The translations under genes were made by a program, and so were the position numbers. 47,037 nt of DNA, taken from Myxococcales bacterium. Its GTDB lineage: Bacteria; Myxococcota; Myxococcia; Myxococcales; Myxococcaceae. Below the pieces are notes generated by a model that saw only the letters and a list, made by a program, of their open reading frames with translations, was not told the origin of the DNA and did not search any database. Shown piece after piece: positions 32,593-46,027 of this stretch. Location: contig JAUXRI010000214.1 of the NCBI GenBank assembly GCA_030681895.1, forward strand, positions 1 to 47,037. The letters are read 5' to 3'. Position 1 is the first letter of the stretch. Each line of letters starts with the position of its first letter.

Positions 32593-32606
32593 GAACGATA
32601 CGTTCA
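32581..32606. promoter_or_regulatory. Candidate LysR operator with three phased GTTCA half-sites
   Basis: GTTCAT-cgtc-ATGAAC (32581-32596) is a perfect palindrome overlapping a second, TGAACG-ata-CGTTCA (32592-32606). Half-sites start at 32581, 32592 and 32602, about one helical turn apart, so they face the same side of the DNA. They span the lysR start codon and lie about 76-100 bp upstream of the divergent lipoprotein start. Confidence 0.5.
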
Positions 32607-32681
32607 CCGATGGCGTCTTTGTTCTCAATGACGAACACCGTACATCTGCCGCGCGTCCCTTCCGAACGCCCAGGAGTCGCC

Positions 32682-33440
32682 ATGAAGCTCGTCACCGCAA
32701 TCTCGTTTGCCCTCGTGGGCTGCAGCGCCGTTCCCCTTCGCGAGCGGCCCGCCATCGCCCTGCCCTCCCAGGTCACCCAGCGCGGCGAGACCGTCTACTT
32801 CGGCAGCTCATTCCCTCTGAAGACCACGAGCGAACAGCCGACCTTCATCTACGAGCGCCGCGTCGATGCGCAGGCCGCGGCCGTCGTCTCGACCCACATC
32901 ACTCGCGAGCCCTCGGGCGCCATCGCCATCGTCGAGTCCGCGACCCACTCCGCCGACTACGCACTCGCGGACTACACCCTGTTCGCCAACCAACTCGGTC
33001 AGACCGGCTCCATTCACGTCACGCCCGAGCAGGTCACCTTCACGCTCGGCACGGAGCAGGGCTCGAAGACGCAGACCGAGCAGAACACCGGCCCGGTCGT
33101 CGTCGGGCCCACGCTGGTCGGCTTCGTCGTGCGTCGCCTCGACGCGCTCCAGGCGGGCAAGGCGCTCGACGTTCGTTTCGCGGTGCTCGATCGGCTCGAG
33201 ACCATCGGCTTCACCTTGAAGGCCATCGACGCTCCAGAGGGACAGGCGCGCGTGAAGATGTCGGCGTCGAACTTCATCTTCGCGCTGGCCATCGACCCCA
33301 TCATCTTCACGTTCGACCGCGCCACCGGAAAGCTGGTGCGGCTCGAGGGCCGCGTGCCGCCGAAGGTGCGCTCAGGGAACACGTGGGCCGACTTCGATGC
33401 ACGCGTCGAGTACCGCTTCGTCGCCGACGCCTACCGCTGA
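32682..33440 (+). CDS. Lipoprotein of unknown function
   Basis: 252 aa from ATG 32682, with CAGGAG 5 nt upstream. MKLVTAISFALVGC ends in a lipobox (LVGC). The mature protein is beta-rich (YFGSSFPLKTTSEQPTFIYERRVDAQ, ARVEYRFVADAYR). It converges on the propeller-like gene with only 2 bp between stops (TGA-GC-TCA). Probably regulated by the divergent LysR protein (inference). Confidence 0.7.
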   Translation: MKLVTAISFALVGCSAVPLRERPAIALPSQVTQRGETVYFGSSFPLKTTSEQPTFIYERRVDAQAAAVVSTHITREPSGAIAIVESATHSADYALADYTLFANQLGQTGSIHVTPEQVTFTLGTEQGSKTQTEQNTGPVVVGPTLVGFVVRRLDALQAGKALDVRFAVLDRLETIGFTLKAIDAPEGQARVKMSASNFIFALAIDPIIFTFDRATGKLVRLEGRVPPKVRSGNTWADFDARVEYRFVADAYR

Positions 33441-33442
33441 GC

Positions 33443-34849
33443 TCAGGGCGCGGCGGCCAGGAACCAGAAGTTCGACGAGCCCGACGGCAGGTACATGAAG
33501 CCGCGGAGCAGCGGCAGGTAGCGCCAGCGGTTGTACACGCCGTTCACCGCATCTGGCGGCGTCGGCCCGGTCGTCGCCTGCGCGGTTGCTTCGAACGTGT
33601 CGGCGTTGATTCGCGTCACCGCGCCGCCCGTCGACGTCTTCAAGTAGTACGCATCGTCACGCGCGAGGAACTCGAGCCCCGCCTGCTGCTGAATCGCGCT
33701 CGCGGCGCCTGGCCCGGTGAAGGTCACGTCGCTCGCCATCGACGTTCCGCTGAAGGTCACGACGAGGCCCTGCCGCTGCATCACGCGATAGGCGTTTCGG
33801 GTGAAGAGCACGCGCTGGCGAACCGTGTCGACCGCCGACGGTGACTCACTCACGACGTCGTTGCCCGCGTAGCTCGGCCGGGCGGCCAGCGTGCTCCACA
33901 TCGCGGTCGAGGCGGTCCATTTGCGGAACGAGCCTCCAAAGAAGGTGAAGGCGTCGTCGGTGGTCTCGTGCTGCGCGTACGGCCGGCCGATGTTGCCGCC
34001 GGCCGGCATGCCACCCTGCCAGGTGCCCGCAGGATCCCAGTCGTTGCTCGCCAGGCTGAACGCGTCGACGTTGCTGCTGCTGAAGTTTCCGGAGCCCCAG
34101 TTCGACCCGGCAGACAGCCTGAAGATGCGCCCGTGCGAACGGACGTACTGGAGCGCGTAATAGAGGTGCGTCGAGCTCGGCCGACCATCGGCGTAGTAGT
34201 GGACCTCGATGCTGATCGCCGTCCCAGGCGTCGGGCCTCGGAGCAGCCGCCAGCGTGGTTGATCAGCCTGCAGGTCGATCTCGTACGCCTCGTTCCCGGC
34301 CCAGTCGGCGTGTCCTCCCGCGCCGGCGAGGTACACCCGGTTGTTGTCGCGATTCACCGCGAGTCCATTCCACGCGTTGATCCGCTGCGTCGGCGCCACC
34401 ATCGTTCCGTTGAAAGGGTCTGCGACGCGCTGATTCGACAACGCCGAGCCTGGGAGCTCGACCCACTGCCACGCCGCGAGTCCTTGCCTCCACGCAGGCA
34501 TGCCGCCGTCGATCGGCCCTGGGCTGCCACCGCCGGCGACGACGCCACCGCCCGTGCTGCCTCCTGCCGCGCCGCCTCCAGCCGAGCCACCTGCCGTCGA
34601 GCCACCAGCTGTTCCGCCGCTCGCGCCTCCAGCCGAGCCGCCTGCCGTCGAACCGCCGGCTGTTCCGCCGCTCGCGCCGCCAGCGGAGCCACCTGCGGTC
34701 GAGCCGCCGCCGCTGTTTCCACCACTCGCGCCGCCAGCCGTTCCACCGCCTGCGACGACTGCACCACCAGCGGAGCCTCCATCGACCTCCGCCACGGTCG
34801 CCTCACACCCCGCCACCAGCACCGCCATCACCGCGAGCGCAATTCGCAT
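33443..34849 (-). CDS. Gly-repeat surface lipoprotein with a propeller-like domain
   Basis: 468 aa from ATG 34849; MRIALAVMAVLVAGC is a lipoprotein signal. Residues 24-115 are Gly/Ser/Ala/Thr repeats, including a 17-aa unit (GGSTAGGSAGGASGGTA) in tandem. The rest has repeats such as NRDNNRVYLAGAGGHADW, DDAFTFFGGSFRKWT and DDAYYLKTSTGGAVTRINADTFEA, suggesting a Kelch-like or galactose-oxidase-like beta propeller. Extracellular binding or enzymatic role is unknown. Confidence 0.7.
   Translation of the reverse strand: MRIALAVMAVLVAGCEATVAEVDGGSAGGAVVAGGGTAGGASGGNSGGGSTAGGSAGGASGGTAGGSTAGGSAGGASGGTAGGSTAGGSAGGGAAGGSTGGGVVAGGGSPGPIDGGMPAWRQGLAAWQWVELPGSALSNQRVADPFNGTMVAPTQRINAWNGLAVNRDNNRVYLAGAGGHADWAGNEAYEIDLQADQPRWRLLRGPTPGTAISIEVHYYADGRPSSTHLYYALQYVRSHGRIFRLSAGSNWGSGNFSSSNVDAFSLASNDWDPAGTWQGGMPAGGNIGRPYAQHETTDDAFTFFGGSFRKWTASTAMWSTLAARPSYAGNDVVSESPSAVDTVRQRVLFTRNAYRVMQRQGLVVTFSGTSMASDVTFTGPGAASAIQQQAGLEFLARDDAYYLKTSTGGAVTRINADTFEATAQATTGPTPPDAVNGVYNRWRYLPLLRGFMYLPSGSSNFWFLAAAP
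34574..34708 (-). repeat. In-gene 51-bp tandem repeats
   Basis: The 17-aa unit GGSTAGGSAGGASGGTA is repeated two full times and begins a third, with close nucleotide identity, giving a 51-bp period. Length variation between strains is likely. It encodes the spacer between the lipid anchor and the propeller. Confidence 0.7.
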
Positions 34850-34881
34850 GGCGGGCAGCCCACAGGAATCAGCCTCTGGTG

Positions 34882-35607
34882 TCACGCGCTCGGTGCCAGC
34901 CCGCACGCCTGCGCGACGTCGTCGCGGTACACGAGCCACGCCGCCAGCACCTGCTCCATCGACCCGATGACGTTCACGTGCTCCGCCTCGGGCACGTGGT
35001 CGAGCATCACGCGCCACGCGGCCTTGCGGTGCTCACCCTCGACACCACGATGCGCCTTCGTCAGGGCGAGCGACTCGATTGGCAGTCCGTAGTGCTTCAC
35101 GAGTGGGTGCTCCGTCAGCGCGGGCTCGGGCCTCGCAGGCGCTGCCGCGTCGAACAACGAGCGTTCGTGTGGCGTGCCTTCGATGAAGAGCGTCACCACC
35201 GCCGCCGCGACGCTCCACCCTCTCGACTGCGTCGTCTCATCGAGCAGGCCGCGGTACAGCTTCGCGCCGGGCAACAACGTCACGGCCTCGAAGCGTGACA
35301 GCTCGAACCCGAGGCCCTTCGGGTACTCCAGGAACAGCTCGGGGTGCGGCCGGCCCGCGTGCAGGCCACCGGTCTCTTCTTCGTAGAGGTTCTCGGCGAG
35401 CTCGCGGCGCACGAACGGAATCGGGCACTGCACGTACGCACGGCCCACCAGCACCGGGAAGTCGCGCACGAAGACCGCGTACTCCTGCTCGAGGTGCACG
35501 TGCAGGAGCGCCTTCGCGACCGTTCCATTCGTGAAGCTCGCCCACGCCCAGTGCTGCTTCTGCTCCATCACGCCGAGCAGGGCTTCGCGGAATTCGTCGC
35601 GCGTCAT
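34882..35607 (-). CDS. Heme-oxygenase-fold (PqqC/CADD-like) diiron-type enzyme
   Basis: 241 aa, helical. LAENLYEEETGGLHAGRPHPELF (about 70-92) and AVVTLFIEGTPHERSLF (136-152) resemble the TenA/PqqC/CADD superfamily. Metal-ligand candidates are E76-78, H88, E143 and the spaced H186-x3-E190-x2-H193, which parallel CADD E81, H88, E142, H174-x3-D178-x2-H181 with Glu in place of Asp. Heme-oxygenase-like diiron oxidases oxidise small substrates. The adjacent lipoprotein gene gives no clue to substrate. No PQQ cluster is nearby. Confidence 0.75.
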   Translation of the reverse strand: MTRDEFREALLGVMEQKQHWAWASFTNGTVAKALLHVHLEQEYAVFVRDFPVLVGRAYVQCPIPFVRRELAENLYEEETGGLHAGRPHPELFLEYPKGLGFELSRFEAVTLLPGAKLYRGLLDETTQSRGWSVAAAVVTLFIEGTPHERSLFDAAAPARPEPALTEHPLVKHYGLPIESLALTKAHRGVEGEHRKAAWRVMLDHVPEAEHVNVIGSMEQVLAAWLVYRDDVAQACGLAPSA

Positions 35608-35727
35608 GGAGCGATTGTCAGGGCTCCGGCCCCTCGCGACAAGGGAGGCGCTGTCAGTGGCACTGGAACCTCACGAGAGCGGATCGCCTCCTGTTATGAA
35701 TTCCGCCCCCGCTCACAGGAAGAAGCC

Positions 35728-36537
35728 ATGTCAGACACCAACGAGTCCACGGAGCGCGAGCTCCAGGCGCTTCGCGCGCGCCTCGAAGTCCTCGAAGCCG
35801 TCATTCGGCAGCGCCCGTCACGTTCGCCGCGGGTTGCCGCTGCCGTCATCGTCGGCGCGCTCGTGCTCGTCGCAGGCGTCGTCTCGGCCGCGAACGGCAA
35901 CTGCCCCAACGGCCTGCCGTTCTGCTTCGCCCCCGACGCCCCCGCGCAGGCCGAGCAGGTGAACCACAACTTCCACCAGCTCAAGGAGTGGCTCGAGACG
36001 AAGGTGGGCCCCGTCGGCGGTAACGCCATCTCGACGAGCGCTGGCATCGCCTCGACGGGTGACATCTCGATCACCAACGGCCGGCTCATCGGCACCAACG
36101 GCGCCGGCAACTTCCACATCGACACCACCGGCAACGCGCTCTACCTGAACTGGTTCAGCGGAAACGGCGTCACCTTCGGCAACGGCGCGCAGGGGCAGGT
36201 CGCGCGTATGGACAATCAGGGAAACCTGTCGCTCAACGGCCGGCTGACCGTCGGCAACGTCGGGGGCAACGTGCCGTTCAGCTGCGTCGTTCGCAGCAGC
36301 ACCACGAGCCACAACGTCGCGTGCGCGGCGAATGAGATCGCTGTCGGCGGCGGCGGGCGATGCACGTCGCTGTGGCGACTCACCGAGAGCGGGCCGTGGG
36401 GCGGCCCCCTCGACAGCCAGCCATGGGTCGAGGGCCAACCGGCACGGGCGTGGCGTTCGGTCTGTCAGGTCTGGGGCAACGCCGGCAGCTATGCGGTGCC
36501 TCAATCCGGTGGGTTCGCCATCTGCTGCAGGCAGTGA
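35728..36537 (+). CDS. Membrane-anchored fibre-like protein
   Basis: 269 aa from ATG 35728, with AGGAAG upstream. A predicted short coiled coil (ERELQALRARLEVLEAVIRQ, about 8-28) precedes one TM segment (AAAVIVGALVLVAGVVSA, about 37-54). The outer part has beta-helix-like repeats (STGDISITNGRLIGTNGAGNFHIDTTGNALYLNW, GNGVTFGNGAQGQVARMDNQGNLSLNG) of the kind seen in phage/pilin fibres, ending in a Cys-rich module (SCVVRS, CAANEIAVGGGGRC, ICCRQ). Surface attachment is inferred. Confidence 0.65.
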   Translation: MSDTNESTERELQALRARLEVLEAVIRQRPSRSPRVAAAVIVGALVLVAGVVSAANGNCPNGLPFCFAPDAPAQAEQVNHNFHQLKEWLETKVGPVGGNAISTSAGIASTGDISITNGRLIGTNGAGNFHIDTTGNALYLNWFSGNGVTFGNGAQGQVARMDNQGNLSLNGRLTVGNVGGNVPFSCVVRSSTTSHNVACAANEIAVGGGGRCTSLWRLTESGPWGGPLDSQPWVEGQPARAWRSVCQVWGNAGSYAVPQSGGFAICCRQ

Positions 36538-36540
36538 CGC

Positions 36541-39312
<2,772 letters not shown>

Positions 39313-39322
39313 GCCGTCCGCG

Positions 39323-39346
39323 CGTGCATGGCGCGCGCCATGCACG
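39323..39346. promoter_or_regulatory. 24-bp perfect palindrome before the ppdK gene
   Basis: CGTGCATGGCGC followed by its exact reverse complement, no spacer. Located between ppdK and the small plus-strand gene. Could be a dimeric operator for divergent control, or an RNA hairpin near the ppdK start; if ppdK begins further upstream it would be coding. Confidence 0.55.
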
Positions 39347-39431
39347 ACTGAGGAGGACCTGAAAAACGAAGCGCAAGGGTTGCGTAGATGGGTTGGCTCA
39401 CGAGCGGACTTGCGCTCCACTGGGAGGCACC

Positions 39432-39737
39432 ATGGGAAAGAACGACAAGACCGAAGCCACCATCGAGAACCGCGTCTACCTGTTCGAGTCGCTCGCAGCG
39501 GCGTTCCTCGAGAAGGCGTCGGCTGATCTGGCTGGAAAGAACCCGGCGCGAAGGGCCCGGGTGATTCGTGCGCTCGCCGACCTTGCGTTCGTCAGCTGCG
39601 CGGTCGCCGACACCGGTGATCAGTCACCCAAGGCCGTGCGCAAGAAGGTGCTGAGCGCGGTCGAGCTCGAGGAGCTCGTGGACGTCACAGTGGTCGCTCA
39701 AGATGATGACGAAGACGAGCCGCACGCCGAAGACTGA
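39432..39737 (+). CDS. Small acidic-tailed hypothetical protein
   Basis: 101 aa from ATG 39432, with GGGAGG 5 nt upstream; a frame from 39393 is less likely. ENRVYLFESLAAAFLEKASADLAGKNPARRARVIRALADLAFVSCAVADTG is helical; the tail VVAQDDDEDEPHAED is acidic. Divergent from ppdK across the palindrome, so possibly co-regulated. No family recognised. Confidence 0.65.
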   Translation: MGKNDKTEATIENRVYLFESLAAAFLEKASADLAGKNPARRARVIRALADLAFVSCAVADTGDQSPKAVRKKVLSAVELEELVDVTVVAQDDDEDEPHAED

Positions 39738-39745
39738 TCGACGCG

Positions 39746-39771
39746 ACTCAGACGGCGCCGGGCCTGAGCAG

Positions 39772-39772
<1 letters not shown>
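39746..39772. repeat. Dispersed copy of the 29-bp repeat
   Basis: GACTCAGACGGCGCCG and the following bases match the reverse complement of the 2242-2268 copy at 25 of 27 positions. It fills the 34-bp gap between two convergent stop codons, in the same orientation relative to the upstream gene as at 2244-2329. REP-like or bidirectional terminator role inferred. Confidence 0.7.
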
Positions 39773-42558
<2,786 letters not shown>

Positions 42559-42575
42559 TGCGTTGCTCCTCGTCG

Positions 42576-43181
42576 TCATGGGGCCATCACCTTCGCCCAG
42601 CGCAGCTCGAGCACCGCCGGCGTGCCGGCCTTGTCGTAGTAGGCCCCGAGCGACACCTTGAAGAACTGCCCTTCGTCACTCTTCACCACGTACACGATGG
42701 AGCGCGGCGTCAACACGTGCGTCATCGGGTTGTACGAGTACCAGGTCTCGGCGTTCTCGAAGACGGTGTCGGGCTCGGTGTTGTCGTCGGGGCCGTCGGG
42801 CAGGTCGACGAGGTAGCCGGCGTCGGGCGCGACCGTCACCTCGCTGAAGCCTGCGTCGACCAGCGGCATGGCCGAGACGCCACCATCACCATTCGCACCA
42901 CCTCGAAGCCGAACGCGCTGTCTGCGAAACGCCACGTCCCACTTCTCGTCGATGAAGGGCGCCTCTTCGGCGTGGTCGAGATCGAAGGCGATGAAGTTCA
43001 CCTCGTCGGTTGCCTGCGCGATGGTGAGGAAGCCACCGTCGATGGCGGTCGTGACGAAGCGAGGCCGGCTCGTGCCACCGTCGACCATCACGCCCGCGTC
43101 GACCTCGGGCTCAGGTGTCAGCTCGAGCCGTTCGCAGCCGAGCGTCGTGAGCAGCAGGAGCGGAAGAACGAATCGGGTCAT
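42576..43181 (-). CDS. HmuY-like heme-binding lipoprotein (second copy)
   Basis: 201 aa. Signal MTRFVLPLLLLTTLGC with lipobox. FIAFDLDHAEEAPFIDEKWDVAFRRQRVRLRGG, TWYSYNPMTHVLTPRSIVYVVKSDEGQFFKVSLGAYYDKAGTPAVLELRWAKV match the HmuY fold (WDIAF..R, YvvR.g.fyKl.i..Yy). In Porphyromonas, HmuY captures heme for a TonB-dependent receptor. Starts 4 bp after the receptor stop; ends 17 bp before the peptidase. Confidence 0.75.
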   Translation of the reverse strand: MTRFVLPLLLLTTLGCERLELTPEPEVDAGVMVDGGTSRPRFVTTAIDGGFLTIAQATDEVNFIAFDLDHAEEAPFIDEKWDVAFRRQRVRLRGGANGDGGVSAMPLVDAGFSEVTVAPDAGYLVDLPDGPDDNTEPDTVFENAETWYSYNPMTHVLTPRSIVYVVKSDEGQFFKVSLGAYYDKAGTPAVLELRWAKVMAP

Positions 43182-43185
43182 CTGG

Positions 43186-45099
43186 TCACCACGTCAAAGA
43201 GACGCCGCCGAAGACCTGCCGCGGCGTCAGGAGAAGGTCGTTCGCGTTGCCGGCACCCGCGAGGTTGTTCGCCACCACGAAGAGCTCGAGCCGCTCGAAC
43301 AACGTCTTGGCGAGCCGCGCGTCGACGAGCACGAAGGGCGCGGTGTAGCGCGTCGAGACCTCGCCATCGGACAGCGGCCGGCCCGACGTCACCGACCCAC
43401 GCACCAGCGCGTTGAGGCCCAACGAACGGAGCCGCACACGCACCTGGCTCACTGCGCGAAAGAGCGCCTGGTTGTCGAGCGGCCGGTCGAGCGTGAGGTT
43501 GCGGGCGTCAGTCACCGTCGCGCCCGCGCCCCACTGGAGCCACGGCGTCGGACTCACCGTGACCGAGAGTTCCCCGCCCCTCGTGCGCCCACGCTCGATG
43601 TTCCCGTACGTGAAGCTCAAGCCCGTGTCGTCGGTGCGGCTCTCGTAGGCGATCATGTTCGACAGCTCGTTCCAGAACAGGCTCGCCGAGACGTTGAGGC
43701 CCTGGTGTGGCTGCCAGTCTGCCGAGAGCGTGGCGCCGACGCTGCGCTCGGGCCCCAGCATCGGGTTGCCGTTGATGACGTAGCCCGCGCCCGGGTTCTC
43801 GAAGTCGAGGTACAGCTCCTGAAAGCTGGGTGCACGAAAGCCGGTGCCGACCGCGGCGCGCAGCGCGAGCGTCTCGTGAGGGTCGAAACGGACGGCGAGC
43901 CTCGGCGTCACCACCGCTCCGAACGTCGAGTCGACGTCGACGCGAAGGCCGGGGACGAGCATGAAGCGGCTGGAGTCGAACGGCGCGAAGGTGTCTTGCA
44001 CGAACGTCGAGAAGCGGCCGCGCACGCGGGTCCCACCGACGATGCGAGGCGAGGCAAATTGCTCGAGGAGCCCTTCAACGCCGACGAGGCCGCGGTGTCT
44101 GCCCAGGGTGAGCTCGTACGTCGTCGTGAGCAGCCCGTTGCGGTCGGTGGAGTCCTGGAGCTGATCGAGCGCCGCGCTGCCGCGCTGGTCGAGCACGAAC
44201 CTGCGCGACCAGAGGTTGAGCCCACCCGTCACCGAGAGCCGGCCGGGCCCGAGCGGGAGCGCGACATGGGCCGACCCTTCACCCAGCACGTCACCGGCGC
44301 CGCGGTCGAAGACGGCGCCCGTCAAGTTGGCGTCGACGCCGCGCTGCACTCTCGAGAGCGCCGCCGCACGAACGTCGACGAACACCCCATCGCCAGTCGA
44401 CGCGCCGTAGGTGCCGCGCACGCTGCCTTGAAAGGACCTGAGGCTCGAGCCGCTGGTCGCGACCGTGTCAGGGTCGAGGTCGAACGCGTCTCGTTGGCCG
44501 AAGGCGAAGGAGCCACGCGCGCCCCACGCTCCACTCGACGCCTCCGCCGACGCCCGCGCGTCGACCTGGTTGAGCATGCCGAACGAGACGAGCCCGCTCG
44601 CGCCGAAGGGACGCTGCGGCCGCCGCGTCACGAGCTGCACGACGCCCGCGAGCGCGTCACTGCCCCACAACACCGACGAGGGGCCCTTCACGACCTCGAG
44701 CTGCTCGACGTCTTCAACCGAGTAGCGGCTGAGGTCGACGCCACCATTCACCCGGCCGGCGGCGCGCTGGCCATCGACGATGATGAGGTTGTACTCGGGC
44801 CCCAGGCCCTGCATTCGCAGCTGCGTGCCTCCGAAGCTGGGGAACAGCTCGATGCCGGCGCGGGCCTGCAGGGCTTCGCCGAGGTCTCGCGCGCCGGTCT
44901 CGAGAATCTGCCGGCGCGTCATCACCTCGGTCGGCACCGGTGCGTCGCTCAGCCGTGACGTCGAGCGCGTGGCCGTGACGACGGTGGTGAGCGCGTCATC
45001 AGGTACGGAGCCAGCGTCGACCACGCCAGCGTCTGCTGACTGTGCGGCGGCGCGGGAAGCCCACAGCGCCACGATGAGGGCGGCGTCACGGCGTCGCAT
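43186..45099 (-). CDS. TonB-dependent outer-membrane receptor, HmuR-like
   Basis: 637 aa from ATG 45099. Signal MRRRDAALIVALWASRAAAQ. Plug: TVVTATRSTSRLSDAPVPTEVMTRRQI, RIQGLGPEYNLIIVDGQRAAGR-type segment and VEVVKGPSSVLWGSDALAGVVQLVTR. The barrel has FRAP (421-424) and NPML (445-448), echoing the heme-receptor FRAP/NPNL box, but no His lies between them, so the substrate could be another porphyrin or a siderophore. C-terminal residues LTPRQVFGGVSLTW end in an aromatic as usual. Flanked by two HmuY-like genes. Confidence 0.9.
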   Translation of the reverse strand: MRRRDAALIVALWASRAAAQSADAGVVDAGSVPDDALTTVVTATRSTSRLSDAPVPTEVMTRRQILETGARDLGEALQARAGIELFPSFGGTQLRMQGLGPEYNLIIVDGQRAAGRVNGGVDLSRYSVEDVEQLEVVKGPSSVLWGSDALAGVVQLVTRRPQRPFGASGLVSFGMLNQVDARASAEASSGAWGARGSFAFGQRDAFDLDPDTVATSGSSLRSFQGSVRGTYGASTGDGVFVDVRAAALSRVQRGVDANLTGAVFDRGAGDVLGEGSAHVALPLGPGRLSVTGGLNLWSRRFVLDQRGSAALDQLQDSTDRNGLLTTTYELTLGRHRGLVGVEGLLEQFASPRIVGGTRVRGRFSTFVQDTFAPFDSSRFMLVPGLRVDVDSTFGAVVTPRLAVRFDPHETLALRAAVGTGFRAPSFQELYLDFENPGAGYVINGNPMLGPERSVGATLSADWQPHQGLNVSASLFWNELSNMIAYESRTDDTGLSFTYGNIERGRTRGGELSVTVSPTPWLQWGAGATVTDARNLTLDRPLDNQALFRAVSQVRVRLRSLGLNALVRGSVTSGRPLSDGEVSTRYTAPFVLVDARLAKTLFERLELFVVANNLAGAGNANDLLLTPRQVFGGVSLTW

Positions 45100-45874
45100 C
45101 GAGGTACGCCCACCGCACGCGGAAGTTCGCTGCGCCACTCGGAGCCGGCGCACTGCCCGTCATGTTGCAGACCTGCTGCGCCGCGGGGTCGTAGTAGCTG
45201 AGCACCTCGAACTTCACGAAGCGCCCGTCACGAAGGTGCAGCACGTAGACGTTGCCCGTCATCTGCACGCACGACTGGTAGCTCCAGTAGCTCGTCAGCG
45301 CGGCGTTCGGGCCGCCGATGCCGCTGGGGTCGGCGACGAACTCGCACGTGGCGCCGGTGAAGTACTCCTCGGTCCTCCACGAGAGGTTCGCCGGCACCGC
45401 CGTCAGCGCGTCGAACGTGGTGCCCGCGGCGGTACGTGCGCCGACGACACACGACGGGCCGCTCACGCCTGCGTTGAGGCGAATGATGAAGCGGCGGAAG
45501 GCGATGTCCCAGTCCATCGAGGTGAGCGCGGCTTCGTCGGTGACCTCGACCTTCTCGAGGCCCTGCGGCGTGAAGCGCACGTAGAGATACGACTCGGGCG
45601 TCATCAGGCCGCCGCCGCGCCCGTCGAGGTACGTCTTCTCACCCGGACGTGTGCCCTCTTCGTTGATGACGCCAGTCGAGAGGACCTGCCTGAGCGCGAG
45701 CTTCTGAATCGACTGGTCCTGGCAGGTGACGGCGGTCGGCTGGGTGCAGCGAGGCATGACGGTGACGCCTGCGTCTGTTCCCGCGTCGACCTGCGCGCCG
45801 GCGTCGACGACGGAGACCATCGGGCCGCACGCAGACAGGAGCAGCACGGCAGAGAGCTTCGAGAGTCGGTTCAT
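45086..45874 (-). CDS. HmuY-like heme-binding lipoprotein (first copy)
   Basis: 262 aa from ATG 45874 (MNRLSKLSAVLLLSAC, lipobox LSAC). SMDWDIAFRRFIIRLNAGVSGPSC and YVLHLRDGRFVKFEVLSYYDPAAQQVC followed by NFRVRWAYLDA are HmuY signatures. First gene of the operon; it overlaps the receptor gene start by 14 bp, so the two are coupled. Longer than the second copy, with four extra Cys. Confidence 0.8.
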   Translation of the reverse strand: MNRLSKLSAVLLLSACGPMVSVVDAGAQVDAGTDAGVTVMPRCTQPTAVTCQDQSIQKLALRQVLSTGVINEEGTRPGEKTYLDGRGGGLMTPESYLYVRFTPQGLEKVEVTDEAALTSMDWDIAFRRFIIRLNAGVSGPSCVVGARTAAGTTFDALTAVPANLSWRTEEYFTGATCEFVADPSGIGGPNAALTSYWSYQSCVQMTGNVYVLHLRDGRFVKFEVLSYYDPAAQQVCNMTGSAPAPSGAANFRVRWAYLDATP

Positions 45875-45898
45875 GCGCGCCCCAGTACCGGGGTCGCG

Positions 45899-45964
45899 CG
45901 CGTCGTGTGTCATCGCTTCGCGTGCGGCGTGTCAGCGCTTCGCGCGTCGTGTGTCATCGCTTCG
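45899..45964. repeat. Three tandem 22-bp units in the divergent promoter region
   Basis: Units 45899-45920, 45921-45942 and 45943-45964. The first and third are identical; the middle differs at 5 of 22. Each ends TGTCATCGCTTCG (or TGTCAGCGCTTCG). The 22-bp period is about two helical turns. They lie 25-90 bp upstream of the hmuY-like start. Confidence 0.75.
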
Positions 45965-45993
45965 TCGAAACGGCGTCTGAAGATGCGATGACA
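45952..45993. promoter_or_regulatory. Inverted repeat formed with the third 22-bp unit
   Basis: TGTCATCGC (45952-45960) and GCGATGACA (45985-45993) are exact inverted 9-mers with a 24-bp gap, adding an inverted fourth half-site to the array, next to the subtilase start at 46028. Confidence 0.5.
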
Positions 45994-46027
45994 TTCGGCC
46001 TGCGCACGAGCGCTACGCGGTGCCGCG

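Noticed and set aside
39351..39356. AGGAGG on the plus strand as a ribosome site
   Set aside because: No start codon lies at a suitable distance; the small gene has its own GGGAGG before 39432.
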